Shown here: positions 37,643 through 48,325 of the stretch, piece after piece
Position numbering within the stretch: the first letter of the stretch is position 1
Layout of the letters: the number at the start of each line of letters is the position of its first letter
NCBI RefSeq assembly: GCF_005377625.1
Contig: NZ_CP040098.1
Location: 1,915,501 to 1,979,500 of the forward strand
Reading direction: 5' to 3'
From: Desulfoglaeba alkanexedens ALDC
GTDB taxonomy: Bacteria > Desulfobacterota > Syntrophobacteria > Syntrophobacterales > DSM-9756
Length of the DNA stretch: 64,000 nt
Notes under the pieces: generated by a model
Database searches by the model: none
Seen by the model: the letters and a program-made list of their open reading frames with translations, nothing else
Told to the model about the DNA's origin: nothing
Program-made: the position numbers and the translations under genes

Positions 37643-38419
37643 ATGCCGGTCGCCTCGCCGCCCGATCGGGCGCTCATCGACCCCAAAAGGGGTAAGTCTG
37701 AAAGGCCGCTGCCCGAGCGGGCGCTATTCGTTTTCACTCCGGAAGATCTGAAAGACGCGCTCAGGAGCCTGACCTTTTCCGGCGCTCGGTCCCGGCAGGC
37801 GGCCGGGAGCCGAAGACACCGGAAGGTCTTCTTGTGCGGGGTCACTGAGGGCATCTTCGGCGGCGTTCCGATCGCCGTCGCCGGGCCGATGCTTGGAGCG
37901 CCCCAGGCCGTGTTGGTCCTGGAAAAGCTCATCGCGCTGGGTGTGCGGCGGTGCTTTGCGCTGGGTTGGTGCGGGTCGCTGAATCCAACCGTTCGCATCG
38001 GCGACGTGGTGGTGCCCCGTTGGGCTTGGTCGGAAGAAGGAACCTCCGCTCATTACCCCCTGGCGGAACGGCCTGTAGCGGACCCGCAGCTGGTCCAAAC
38101 CGTTCTGACGGGACTGCGCGGTTGCGAAGGATTGACCGTGCACGAAGGCCCCGTCTGGACCACGGACGCTCCCTACAGGGAGACCGAGGCGAAGGTGCTC
38201 CACTATCGGGACAAAGGGGCTCTGGGCGTGGAAATGGAGACCTCGGCCCTGTTCACCGTGGCCGCCTATCGCGGGATCGCTCTGGCCGTGGTTCTGGTAG
38301 TCTCGGACGATCTTTCGCGGATGGAATGGCGCCACGGTTATCGAGACCCTCGCTTTCGGGCCGTGAGGGCTTCCCTCCCGGAACGGCTGCTCCAGCTGCT
38401 TACGCGATCTTCCCCCTGA
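37643..38419 (+). CDS. Nucleoside/purine phosphorylase family protein (PNP_UDP_1)
   Basis: 258 residues from ATG 37643 (a TTG at 37595 would add 16). Family motifs: VPIAVAGPMLGAPQAV, CFALGWCGSLNPTVRIGDVV, DKGALGVEMETSALFTVAAY (ribose-binding Met/Glu pair), VVLVVSDDLS (catalytic Asp). It cleaves a nucleoside, or 5'-methylthioadenosine/S-adenosylhomocysteine-like substrate, at the N-glycosidic bond. Substrate not decided from sequence. The N-terminal 40 residues are Pro/Ala-rich and may be non-conserved. Confidence 0.8.
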   Translation: MPVASPPDRALIDPKRGKSERPLPERALFVFTPEDLKDALRSLTFSGARSRQAAGSRRHRKVFLCGVTEGIFGGVPIAVAGPMLGAPQAVLVLEKLIALGVRRCFALGWCGSLNPTVRIGDVVVPRWAWSEEGTSAHYPLAERPVADPQLVQTVLTGLRGCEGLTVHEGPVWTTDAPYRETEAKVLHYRDKGALGVEMETSALFTVAAYRGIALAVVLVVSDDLSRMEWRHGYRDPRFRAVRASLPERLLQLLTRSSP

Positions 38420-38607
38420 GCGCGTTCTCGTTCCGGCGCACAACGAGGCGGGGGCATTTCAATCCAATTGCGGATTTCAGATTTGGGATTGTGGATCTTC
38501 AGAGTCCAAAGTTCTGGCAGCGTTCTAAAGTGGAGACCTTAGACCACTTCCGTCACCGGGAACCCGCTTTGGCGGATGGCGGCCGTCACCACGTTCATGT
38601 CATGGAC

Positions 38608-38918
38608 GTTTCGGGATCCATGGTGAATGGGAAATGAACATCGAACATTGAACGTCCAACATCGAATGGTGAAAGGGAAAAAAGGAACTTAGGGAGACCC
38701 AGAGATGGTTCGAACTTATTCAGCGTGTACCACTAATCAAAAAACCCGAACTACCCCTCGTTCCCAAGCTGGAGCTTGGGAACAAGAAGCAACCCGGTTT
38801 TTTTCATTCGATGTTCAACGTTCGATGTTCGATGTTCGACGTTCATCTTTAAAAACAACCCACGGCATAAATGCAACCCGGTTTTCCCCTCGTACCCAAG
38901 CTGGAGCTTGGGAACAAG
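38608..38918 (+). repeat. 311-bp repeat, inverted copy of 32799-33102
   Basis: Begins GTTTCGGGATCCATGG and ends AACAAG. It carries AACATCG units, a unique middle (AACTTATTCAGCGTGTACCA), palindromes at 38763-38780 and 38895-38912, and CGATGTT units in between. The seven extra bases relative to the partner equal one CGATGTT unit. The pair encloses priA, the M23 gene, HU and the phosphorylase. Confidence 0.8.
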
Positions 38919-39177
38919 AAGCAACCCGGTTTTTTTCATTCGATGTTCAACGTTCGATGTTCGACGTTCATCTTTAAAAACAACCCACGGCATAAATGCA
39001 ACCCGGCTTTCCCCTCGTACCCAAGCTGGAGCTTGGGAACAAGAAGCAACCCGGTTTTTTTCATTCGATGTTCAACGTTCGATGTTCGATGTTCGACGTT
39101 CATCTTTAAAAACAACCCACGGCATAAATGCAACCCGGTTTTCCCCTCGTACCCAAGCTGGAGCTTGGGAACAAGAA
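38763..39177 (+). repeat. Tandem array, 125/132-bp period, with a 7-bp sub-repeat
   Basis: The palindrome CCCAAGCTGGAGCTTGGG starts at 38763, 38895, 39020 and 39152, giving periods of 132, 125 and 132. Units are otherwise nearly identical: AGAAGCAACCCGG, a T7 run, a CGATGTT stretch, CATCTTTAAAAACAACCC, GGCATAAATGCAACCCGG and TTTCCCCTCGTAC. The period difference is exactly one copy of the CGATGTT unit. There are no unique spacers, so it is not a CRISPR array. Confidence 0.85.
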
Positions 39178-39255
39178 GAATAGGAGCCTGGGTCATGGGG
39201 TGGATCGTAGGGGCGGGTTTGAAACCCGTCCCTACTTTGGACTGTACAGATATGA

Positions 39256-41307
<2,052 letters not shown>

Positions 41308-41437
41308 GCGGGGAGCACGGGGCGGTGCCGAACTTGCGGGCCCTCGCGAGCGGTTGCGGCTTCACGCCGGCTTGCGGGGGTTGACTCTTGGAGCAGGTGT
41401 GACGGTCCGCCGGCTGAAGGAAGGAGGGATGGATACG

Positions 41438-41725
41438 ATGAGCCAGAAGAAGCGTGTCCACGTGTGGATTACGGGAAGAGTCCAGGGGGTGTTCTTCCGC
41501 GCCTATACCCGCGATGCAGCCCGATCCTTCAATGTGGGAGGCTGGGTCCGAAACCTCCCCGACGGCCGCGTGGAAGCCGTGTTCGAAGGAGAGGCGCCGG
41601 CGGTGGAGGCGATGGTCGAATGGTGCCGCACCGGAAGCCCGCTCAGCCGGGTGGATGATGTGAGGGTCGTGGAAGAACCGTTCGAAGGGAAGTTCAGCGG
41701 TTTTGAAATCCGCTACGGGAGGTAA
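41438..41725 (+). CDS. acyP: Acylphosphatase
   Basis: 95 residues from ATG 41438; AAGGAGG at 41421-41427 is ten bases upstream. An ATG at 41429 is also in frame but sits too close to that site. Catalytic loop GRVQGVFFRAYTRDAA with the phosphate-binding Arg, and NVGGWVRNLPDGRVEAVFEG with the catalytic Asn. It hydrolyses acyl phosphates. It precedes a small membrane protein gene by four bases. Confidence 0.93.
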   Translation: MSQKKRVHVWITGRVQGVFFRAYTRDAARSFNVGGWVRNLPDGRVEAVFEGEAPAVEAMVEWCRTGSPLSRVDDVRVVEEPFEGKFSGFEIRYGR

Positions 41726-41728
41726 CCC

Positions 41729-42067
41729 ATGGACGTCGGCGGCGCCTGGGAAACATTCATCGCTTTTCTTCGAGAGTACAATGTGAGGAAGATCGCCGAG
41801 GTTTCTCGGGCAATCGATTGGAGTGCGTGGCTGAAGGAGCCCTTTTTCTGGATCGGGGTCGTGGTGTTCCTGGGGGTGGTTCTCTGGAAGAAAGCCTTCA
41901 AGATGCTCCTGCTGCCTTTGTCCGTAGCGGCCCTGATTGTTCTGGTCCAATGCACCATGCCCGAAAGCGGTGAAGACATTTCGCTCGGCAAACTGGTTCC
42001 CTTTCTCGGAGGGTGCGTGGTGATCATTGCGCTGAACCTCTACTGCTTCATCGTCCGCCACGATTAG
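41729..42067 (+). CDS. Small two-to-three-helix membrane protein, unknown function
   Basis: 112 residues with helices at about 40-58 (FFWIGVVVFLGVVLW), 61-76 (MLLLPLSVAALIVLVQ) and 88-108 (LVPFLGGCVVIIALNLYCFI). The N-terminal 35 residues are amphipathic (ETFIAFLREYNVRKIAEV). It starts three bases after the acyP stop and is probably cotranscribed. I do not recognise the family. Confidence 0.7.
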   Translation: MDVGGAWETFIAFLREYNVRKIAEVSRAIDWSAWLKEPFFWIGVVVFLGVVLWKKAFKMLLLPLSVAALIVLVQCTMPESGEDISLGKLVPFLGGCVVIIALNLYCFIVRHD

Positions 42068-42154
42068 AAGCGCTCCAATCCTCCCGGTGCCCGCCTCTGG
42101 AGCGGGATGCCCGCCCGGAAGCCGCCGGTTTCCCCTCTCCGCCCCCTCTGTTCT

Positions 42155-43279
42155 TCATGGCCGGTACGTGACGGCCAGTTCGTTGAGCCGGTCCGAAAGC
42201 GTCCGGTACGTGACGTGAAGATTCCTCTCACGGCGGACAAAGTCCGCCGCCCTTCGTCCCATTTCCCGCCGCGCCGCCGAGTCCTCCAGAAGCGAGCGCA
42301 CGGCTTGGGAAAAGGCCGTCTCGTCTTCTTGGGGCAGCAGGAACCCCGTCACTTGGTGCTCAACGACCTGTGAGACCCCTTCGTTCCGAAGCGCAACGAC
42401 GGGACAGCCGCAGGACTGCGCTTCCAGGTAAACCATGCCGAGCGATTCCCCGATACCGGGAAAGACGAAGAGATCCGCTGCCGAGTAGTATTTGAAGAGT
42501 TCCCTTCTTGGGATCTTTCCCGCGAACAGGACCTTTCCGGGAAGGAGTTCCTCGGCCTCCTTGCGAAGCTCGGCTTCCATCGGGCCGTCACCCGCAATGA
42601 CAAGCCGGAAACGGTTGTGCCCGCGTCCCAGGCGGTTCATAGATCGCAGCAGGAAATCCAAGCTCCGAAACTTCACGCCGGGTCGAAACCGGGCCGCGCA
42701 AAACAGCAGGGGCTCTCCCGGTTGGATGCCCCACGTGCTGCGGACCCGCCGCCCCGCCTCTTCGTCCCGGGTGAACGCCTCCGGAAAAATCCCCGGCGGA
42801 AGGTAGGTGAGCGACATGGGCGAAAGGATGCGGTCAAGTCCCCGGACGTCTTTCCGGTTGTTGGTGAAGGCGTGGCAGGCGCGGCGGAGGGCCGCACGGT
42901 TCAGGTAAAAGCCCGGGCGGGTGCGCGGGTCCCGGCGGCGCTTGGTGCTGTAGATGGGCTGGAACAGAACGTAGGGGATCCGGAGCAGGCGAGTCACCGC
43001 GGGGCCGATGACGTCGGGCGCCTTGTAGTAGGTATGGTAGGTGAGCCAAAGGTCCGGCTTCCACGACGCAGACCGTGCCAGGGTTCGGGCCGTGGCCGCC
43101 GCCGCGCGGATCCATCCCGCCGGGTGCTCCCAGAACCACCGGGAACGGAAACGAGCCCATTCCCGGCAATCGTGGCCCAGCCGGTTCAGGGCTTCATGAA
43201 TGCCTTGAGCGATGGCCAGGTCTCCGGAGGGGTCGGGATGGTCCAGCGGCTTATTGGGGCAGTAAAAGGCGATATTCAC
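42155..43279 (-). CDS. Family-4-type glycosyltransferase
   Basis: 374 residues. Rossmann start MNIAFYCPNKPLDHPDPSGD; the C-terminal GT4 domain has FRLVIAGDGPMEAELRK, LFAGKIPRRELFKYYSAAD and the nucleotide-sugar EX7E motif region (FPGIGESLGMVYLEAQSCGC). It follows two other glycosyltransferases and overlaps the one upstream by four bases. It probably adds a sugar to a cell-surface glycan or glycolipid. The exact sugar is unknown. Confidence 0.87.
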   Translation of the reverse strand: MNIAFYCPNKPLDHPDPSGDLAIAQGIHEALNRLGHDCREWARFRSRWFWEHPAGWIRAAAATARTLARSASWKPDLWLTYHTYYKAPDVIGPAVTRLLRIPYVLFQPIYSTKRRRDPRTRPGFYLNRAALRRACHAFTNNRKDVRGLDRILSPMSLTYLPPGIFPEAFTRDEEAGRRVRSTWGIQPGEPLLFCAARFRPGVKFRSLDFLLRSMNRLGRGHNRFRLVIAGDGPMEAELRKEAEELLPGKVLFAGKIPRRELFKYYSAADLFVFPGIGESLGMVYLEAQSCGCPVVALRNEGVSQVVEHQVTGFLLPQEDETAFSQAVRSLLEDSAARREMGRRAADFVRRERNLHVTYRTLSDRLNELAVTYRP

Positions 43280-44526
43280 GGCGGCGACAAGGCTTCCCGG
43301 AAAAGGGCGTGGAGCTGACCGATGCAGTTACGGTTATCGAAAACCAACTCGACTTTCTTTCGAGCTTCCCGGAGCTGTCCCTCGAACCGTTCCCGGTGAA
43401 GGAGCACCTCGGCGAGTGCCCAGGCCAGCGCTTCGGGGTTTTCCGGCTCCACCAGTGTTCCCGTGCGTCCGTCCTCCACCAGTTCGGGAATGGCTGATAC
43501 GCGCGTCGAAACCACCGGGACGCCCACCGCCATGGCTTCGGCGATGACGTTCGGAATGCCGTCCCGATCTCCGTTGGGTGCCACTTTGCACGCGAGGGCA
43601 AAGCAATGCGCCTCACGATAATGGTGGATCACGTCTTCATGGGGAAGGGTGCCCAGAAACCGAACGCGGCGCGAAAGCCCCAGGTTTTCGGCAAGAGCAT
43701 GAATGCGGTTTTCGTCTTCCCCCGTTCCGATATGAAAAAACTCGAAATCGATTCCCAGCCTGTCCAGGATCTTGAGCGCCGCCAGAAGATCGTCGTAGCC
43801 CTTCTTGGGAACCAGGCGGCCCACGGAAAGTATCCGAAAGGGCGGCGCCTTGCGCGGGGATGCCCCGTACCGGAAGAAATCCAGGTCGATCCCGTGGTAG
43901 ATGGTGTGGATGGGGGTTTCTCGGCCGGCGAGTTCTTTGAGGTAGGCCGCATTGTAAGCCGTGCAGGTGACCACGAACCGGGCCTTAGCGATCTTTCGGC
44001 GGAGTTGGTCGGGTTCCGACGTGTAGATGTCCTTGGCGTGAGCCGTGAAGCTGAAAGGGAGCCCCGTAAGTTCGGACGCGAAGAGGGCGACCGAGGTGGG
44101 GGTGTGGCAGAAATGGGCATGCAGGTGGCCCACCTGACTGTCTGTGAGCCGCAGGGCGGCCAAGTGACCCGCCTGGAGGAAGTGGCGGACGGTCGCGCCC
44201 TTACGGCGCCGGAAGGCCCGGTGCAGGGCGGATACAAAGCACCGCAGGTAGCGGCTTGGCTGTCTCCGGGCCAGGTCCAGGTTGGAGGCGACCAGAGTTT
44301 TCCAGTGGGGGAGAACGTATTCCGGAAGGTAGGTGACCGGAGCCCGGATTCGGGAAACATATCGGTGAGTGAAGTCTTCACGCGGCCGGCGCAGTGAAAA
44401 GATCTGGATGGGAACGCCCCGCGATTCCAGCAGAAGGAATTCCGTGCTGATAAAGCTTTCCGAAATGCGGGGATAGCCCTTGAGGACCATGCCCAATTGT
44501 TTTCGACTTTCGGTGCCTTTGCTCAT
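43276..44526 (-). CDS. Family-4-type glycosyltransferase (colanic-acid-like)
   Basis: 416 residues from ATG 44526, which overlaps the preceding stop by four bases. N-terminal domain GMVLKGYPRISESFISTEF, typical of the WcaL/AmsK-like branch, with VGHLHAHFCHTPTSVALFAS and FSFTAHAKDIYTS. C-terminal domain HTIYHGIDLDFF, ILSVGRLVPKKGYDDLLAAL and GDRDGIPNVIAEAMAVGVPV. Middle gene of a three-glycosyltransferase block. Confidence 0.87.
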   Translation of the reverse strand: MSKGTESRKQLGMVLKGYPRISESFISTEFLLLESRGVPIQIFSLRRPREDFTHRYVSRIRAPVTYLPEYVLPHWKTLVASNLDLARRQPSRYLRCFVSALHRAFRRRKGATVRHFLQAGHLAALRLTDSQVGHLHAHFCHTPTSVALFASELTGLPFSFTAHAKDIYTSEPDQLRRKIAKARFVVTCTAYNAAYLKELAGRETPIHTIYHGIDLDFFRYGASPRKAPPFRILSVGRLVPKKGYDDLLAALKILDRLGIDFEFFHIGTGEDENRIHALAENLGLSRRVRFLGTLPHEDVIHHYREAHCFALACKVAPNGDRDGIPNVIAEAMAVGVPVVSTRVSAIPELVEDGRTGTLVEPENPEALAWALAEVLLHRERFEGQLREARKKVELVFDNRNCIGQLHALFREALSPP

Positions 44527-45755
44527 ACCCGCTTGTGATCCAGTATGCGCCGGCGGATGACGTCCAGGGCGGTGAACGGAAAATGCTCCGCGCGTTCCAC
44601 CAGTTCCGAAGCGTTTTCCAGCAGGTGCATGATTTTCTTCCAGACGGCTTCCGGCGTCAGTTCTTTCGGGTGAAGATAGTCGCAGTACCCCTTGGAACAG
44701 AGGACCTGGGCGCGGATCAGCTGTTCTTCGCGCGGGACCGTCCTGGGGATGATGAGAAACGGTTTGCACTGGCTGATGATTTCACAAACCGTGTTATAGC
44801 CGCCCATGCTCACTACGACCTGCGCCGAACCGATGAGTGCTTCCATATAGCGATGAAACTTCAGGGTGACGAATCCCATGGCCCGGCACCGGCGGTGGAC
44901 TTCCTTGAAATGGAGGTTCGACAGGAATGGCCCCGTGACCACCACAACCCTGGTGTCCGCTGGAAGCTTTCGGCGTTCGAAGGCCTCGAGGAAGGTATTC
45001 AGCACGGGAAACCCGTCGCCGCCGCCTCCCGTGGTGAGGAGCACCATGCGCTCTTCCGGTGCGATCCCCAGTTCTTTCTTGACCCCCGCCACTTCACCCG
45101 GGGAAGGAATCTGGCGTGGGATATAACCGGTGAAATGGACCTTGGCCGCCACAGAGTCGGGAATCCTGTATTCCTTTATCGAATCGTAGAAATCCTGATG
45201 GCCGTAGATCCAGATCTCGTCGTAGAGAGATTCCATGGCCTCGTAGATGCCCTTGCTCTCCCAGTCTTCGATGGTGGACGCGGAGCTGTCCATGATGTCG
45301 CGCAAACCCAGGATGGAAGTGCATTGAGGCCGTGAAGCCTTGAGCCAATTGAGCGTGTCCACCACTTCGCGTTTGAGGCCCAGGGGGGCCTTGTCCACGA
45401 TGAAATAGTCCGGCTGAAAGGCGATCGCGGTGCTCAAGATGATCCCTTTGCGGATCTCCAGCACTTCGGTGGCTTCCAGCTTCATGGAAAGCGGCAGGTA
45501 CTCCTCGTTGGTGACCTTGATCATGCCGGGAATCCGGACGAAGTCCACCCGGCGCGGGATGTTGAAGCGGCCGACCAAGGGGGAACCGGTGAGAATGAGG
45601 ATGTTGGCGGGGGATTTGCGGAGGCTTCGAGCGATGGCGAGGGTTCTTCTGATGTGTCCCAGACCGAAGGTGTCGTGGGAGTACATCAAGATCCTGTAGA
45701 GATTGGGAGCCTTCAAGCTCTCTCCGCTCCAGGGTCCCCTCGCAGGGGTGTTCAC
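44523..45755 (-). CDS. Family-28-like (MurG-type) glycosyltransferase
   Basis: 410 residues. Starts YRILMYSHDTFGLGHIRRTL, the GHxxR donor-loop type of family 28; then ILILTGSPLVGRFNIP and a C-terminal lobe with LLTTGGGGDGFPVL, VVVSMGGYNTVCEIISQCKP and IPRTVPREEQLIRAQVL. It transfers a sugar from a nucleotide sugar, likely to a lipid-linked acceptor. First gene of the glycosyltransferase block, with no obvious polymerase or flippase nearby. Confidence 0.82.
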   Translation of the reverse strand: MNTPARGPWSGESLKAPNLYRILMYSHDTFGLGHIRRTLAIARSLRKSPANILILTGSPLVGRFNIPRRVDFVRIPGMIKVTNEEYLPLSMKLEATEVLEIRKGIILSTAIAFQPDYFIVDKAPLGLKREVVDTLNWLKASRPQCTSILGLRDIMDSSASTIEDWESKGIYEAMESLYDEIWIYGHQDFYDSIKEYRIPDSVAAKVHFTGYIPRQIPSPGEVAGVKKELGIAPEERMVLLTTGGGGDGFPVLNTFLEAFERRKLPADTRVVVVTGPFLSNLHFKEVHRRCRAMGFVTLKFHRYMEALIGSAQVVVSMGGYNTVCEIISQCKPFLIIPRTVPREEQLIRAQVLCSKGYCDYLHPKELTPEAVWKKIMHLLENASELVERAEHFPFTALDVIRRRILDHKRV

Positions 45756-46079
45756 TTCCGGGTTCTACGCGGTCCCGCCGATTCATCCGCTGGATGGAAC
45801 GTCATCTTATGGTGAACGAGGTTGAATCGCAATACCGATTTGCCCGCCAACGCCTCACGATGTCCCGCCTTGCCGCTGACGCTCCCTTCTGTTAAGAGTC
45901 TTTTACCTGGATGGAACGATTTTCTACCGAAACCGTTGCAGCATATGCGGTCTCAAGCTCTCTTCAAGGGGTGCTGCGGGTCGGGTTGAGGCGCATCGAG
46001 ATGGCACAGGTTCAAGCACGACGGCATCCAGGGATCGGCTTGTTCGGGTTTGATGTGTTCCAAACCAAAGGAGGACGAA
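45756..46079. other. Spacer without a recognisable gene
   Basis: 324 bases between divergent genes. It should hold promoters for the glycosyltransferase block and the small gene at 46080. I see an AGGAGG ribosome site at the right end but no clean -10/-35 pair and no repeat of the local families. Confidence 0.5.
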
Positions 46080-46334
46080 ATGAACGTAGATGCCAAGTCT
46101 CTGGAAAACAAACTGCGTGAACTTCACCCCGAAATCGGCCGTCACGGCCTGAACCTGGCGCTCGCCTTCGACAGTAACAAGGACGCCTGGATCGTCACCC
46201 TCCAAAAGGATGAACATAAGCTCTCCACTCACCTGGAACGAAAAGACGCCGAAGCCTGCCTGGAAGGCGTCCAGTGCGTCTATCTCGGTGTGCAGATCGC
46301 CCAGTTCATCAAGAACTTCGAAACCGGTTCCTAG
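46080..46334 (+). CDS. Small protein, unknown function
   Basis: 84 residues from ATG 46080 with AGGAGG nine bases upstream. Soluble alpha/beta pattern: KLRELHPEIGRHGLNLALAF, then DAWIVTLQKDEHKLSTHLE (beta hairpin) and helix EACLEGVQCVYLGVQIAQF. I do not recognise it. Its last codons and stop are taken from the end of the repeat element that begins at 46331, which may have trimmed the original C-terminus. Confidence 0.65.
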   Translation: MNVDAKSLENKLRELHPEIGRHGLNLALAFDSNKDAWIVTLQKDEHKLSTHLERKDAEACLEGVQCVYLGVQIAQFIKNFETGS

Positions 46335-46511
46335 GGGCCTGTCCGAGAATGCCGATCTTTCCACCTTGTTCCCAAGCTCCAGCTTGGGAACACAACTGTG
46401 CCGAAGCTCCAGCTTCGATTCCCATGAGGCCGTTCCTAAGCCAGAGCTTGGGAACGAGGGGCATTGCGTTGCCCCGAAGGGTTGATTCTGTGTTCTCGGA
46501 CAGCCTCCTAG
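46331..46511. repeat. MITE-like element with inverted ends CTAGGRGSCTGTCCGAGAA
   Basis: Left end CTAGGGGCCTGTCCGAGAA (46331-46349) and right end TTCTCGGACAGCCTCCTAG (46493-46511) are inverted copies with two mismatches. Inside is the three-hairpin core (46365-46455, minus orientation) with CCCAAGCTCCAGCTTGGG at 46371-46388. One such end also closes the repeats at 17736 and 56242. I see no clear target duplication. Confidence 0.75.
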
Positions 46512-46762
46512 GGGTGGGGCCGGTTGGAATCCCCCGTAGGGGACCGCACAGCCCTCCGGGGGAGTCACTTCGCCATCTTGAGGACCCTCTGAATAATACC
46601 GTGTTCACTCCCTTCTTGAATTGAAGCAGAACATCTCGGCGGCATGATGTCAACGAAGGATCTCTCGGTCACTTCGTGACTGGAGATACATGCGTGGGCC
46701 GGAGTGGAAACGGGGTTCCATTTTGGCTCTTTCGGGCGGTTTTTGCGCCTCTCGGTTTTTCC

Positions 46763-46792
46763 TTGACGGTCCGCGAATCCGCGGGGTACAAG
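46763..46792 (+). promoter_or_regulatory. Promoter of the tRNA-Thr gene
   Basis: TTGACG (46763-46768), 18-base spacer, TACAAG (46787-46792), then a GC-rich discriminator before the tRNA at 46809. Position and spacing fit a stable-RNA promoter. Confidence 0.55.
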
Positions 46793-46808
46793 GTCGGGCG
46801 GTCGTTTT

Positions 46809-46883
46809 GCCGGCGTAGCTCAGGGGTAGAGCAGCTGATTCGTAATCAGCAGGTCGCGGGTTCGAATCCCATCGCCGGCTCCA
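46809..46883 (+). tRNA. tRNA-Thr (anticodon CGT)
   Basis: Seven-base acceptor stem GCCGGCG/CGCCGGC, D arm with GTAGCTCAGGGGTAGAGC, anticodon stem GCTGA/TCAGC enclosing loop TTCGTAA (anticodon CGT, reads ACG), T arm with GGGTTCGAATCCC, and an encoded CCA at 46881-46883. All arms pair. Confidence 0.95.
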
Positions 46884-46893
46884 GGAAAATCAA

Positions 46894-46924
46894 GGGGTTA
46901 GGTCGAAAGGCCGAACCCCTTTTT
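46894..46924 (+). terminator. Rho-independent terminator after the tRNA
   Basis: Stem GGGGTT with AACCCC, inner pairs GGTC/GGCC around a GAAA loop, then T5 (46920-46924). It ends the tRNA transcript 11 bases beyond CCA. Confidence 0.85.
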
Positions 46925-46969
46925 CGTTTCCAGGCTACATTCAGCCTGCAAATCGGGCTCGCTAAACAA

Positions 46970-47187
46970 GCTCATGAAAGTCGGGCCTTGCGGTTCCTTG
47001 TTCCTGTAGGAGCGGCCTTGCCCGCGACCCGTAAAACCGGCAATACGCCGTTGACCCTGGTCGCCGGCAAGCCGGCTCCAACAGGGCATGAGTCGCTCCT
47101 CAAGTGCCGTTCGCGAACCGCCCCTACGCGAAAAAACGGACACTCAGTCTCCAGAAGAATAAAGGGTATTCTCAGACAGCGCCTGAC
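46970..47187. repeat. REP-like repeats and an element end
   Basis: GTAGGAGCGGCCTTGCCCGCG near 47006 and its relative CGCCGGCAAGCCGGCTCC near 47061 form imperfect hairpins. The right end TATTCTCAGACAGCGCCTG mirrors the left end of the block at 8692. Confidence 0.65.
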
Positions 47188-47196
47188 CTGTTCCCG

Positions 47197-47268
47197 CGCT
47201 GGAAGCTGCGACGCTTCGCCGATGTAGACGGCGAAATTCTATTCCGCCTGTCCGCGGACGCCGCCTGA
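47197..47268 (+). pseudogene. Short coding remnant, shared with 55915-55985
   Basis: The frame RWKLRRFADVDGEILFRLS..A ends at TGA 47266-47268. A second copy, RWKMRRFAEVGSEILFRRA, lies in the same orientation near 55.92 kb. Neither copy is a whole gene. They bracket the accessory stretch. Family not recognised. Confidence 0.5.
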
Positions 47269-47287
47269 GACAGGGCTAAAAATATCG

Positions 47288-47488
47288 ATGGCTTCGGTGG
47301 GCGGCCCTGCGAGCCGTCTTCCGGCCATCGAACGGCTGGAGATGTTTCATCCCGGCGGCCCCTGCCTTTACCGCCGTGTTCTGGTCCCTATCCGGACAAA
47401 GGGAACCGTGCTCCCAGCCTTGCTCTATGTGGTGAGGGATCGCTGGACTGGGGACGGTAAAGAGCTAACCGGTGGAATCTGGCGCTGA
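47288..47488 (+). pseudogene. Fragment resembling a gamma-glutamylcyclotransferase-like C-terminus
   Basis: 66-residue frame with IERLEMFHPGG, LYRRVLVPIRT and LPALLYVVRDRW, which looks like the LxxLExxxpxxYRRxxVxV core of GGCT/AIG2-like proteins. The usual N-terminal VYGTLR-type motif is absent, so this is a truncated relic if the resemblance holds. Confidence 0.4.
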
Positions 47489-47646
47489 AGCCCCGGTAGC
47501 TGGTCGCCACCTGGAGCAATGTACGCAGCAGATTCCGGGTATTCCAGCAGTTTGTCCTTGACTGGAATGGACAGGTTTCGGAAGTTTATGTTTGGTTTCG
47601 TTGGCATACACAGGCAGTGATTCAGACAACTGACGAGAGGATTGAA

Positions 47647-48006
47647 ATGGAAGCTTCCGAACGCTGGGTTGGCGTCGACGATGTGGCCGCCCACCTTGGG
47701 GTGGCCAAGGACTCGATTTATAGATGGATCGATGAACGGGGGCTCCCTGCTCACCGCGTGGGACGGCTCTTTCGTTTCAAACTATCCGAAATTGACGAGT
47801 GGGTGCGCCAAGACAACGAGCGAGAGAAGACTCCAAATTCCATCCAAAGCCGACCCTCATCGAAAAGGCCCAACTCGCGGGTCTTACCGACGAACTCGAT
47901 CCGAATATCCGCCGGCAGAGCGAGATCGCCGCAGAAGACAAGGTCATTGAAGCGCTGGTCGCGGAGGGCTTTCCCCAAGACCGAATCGAGCGGGTCGGCC
48001 ATCTGA
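47647..48006 (+). CDS. Excisionase/MerR-type helix-turn-helix protein
   Basis: 119 residues from ATG 47647 with GAGAGGA upstream (a GTG at 47617 is also in frame). Residues 5-60 are a classic excisionase-type DNA-binding domain: WVGVDDVAAHLGVAKDSIYR, WIDERGLPAHRVGRLFRFKL, SEIDEWVR. The remaining ~55 residues overlap the DUF3883 frame and look non-native, so the original protein probably ended, or joined something else, near codon 60. It may once have regulated the island. Confidence 0.7.
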   Translation: MEASERWVGVDDVAAHLGVAKDSIYRWIDERGLPAHRVGRLFRFKLSEIDEWVRQDNEREKTPNSIQSRPSSKRPNSRVLPTNSIRISAGRARSPQKTRSLKRWSRRAFPKTESSGSAI

Positions 48007-48323
48007 AGTTGGGGTTCGACATCCGCGCCCACAGAATCGCAGATGAAGCCACCGGCGAGGTCTTCGTCAAGAGAATCGAGGTCAAAGGCCGCCTGCGGGG
48101 GCAACCGGTCAGGCTTACCACCAACGAGTGGTACAAGGCCCAGCAACTGGCCGAAACCTACTGGCTCTATGTGGTCTGGGACCCCCGGAGTGATTCTCCT
48201 GAAATCGTGCGCATCCATAATCCTGCTGCCAAGCTCGACCACGCCAAACGGGAGACCGTGGCGGCGAGGTTTTATGAAATACCGGCAGATGCGATAGTGT
48301 CAGCAGTGGAAAGCGGGATGTGA
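47799..48323 (+). pseudogene. DUF3883 C-terminal remnant of a large helicase-type protein
   Basis: Frame of 174 residues. From about residue 20 it reads FHPKPTLIEKAQLAGLTDEL, then the DUF3883 core: FVKRIEVKGRLRGQPVRLTT, NEWYKAQQLAETYWLYVVWD and the C-terminal IHNPAAKLDHAKRETVAARF. In the families I know this domain ends SNF2-type helicases of about 1000 residues. No helicase motifs precede it here; the excisionase-like domain does, in another frame. I infer a large deletion that removed the helicase. Confidence 0.7.
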
Positions 48324-48325
48324 CG

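Noticed and set aside
38763-39177. Regular repeats that might be a CRISPR array
   Set aside because: Repeat unit is 125-132 bases, there are no unique spacers of constant size and no cas genes nearby.
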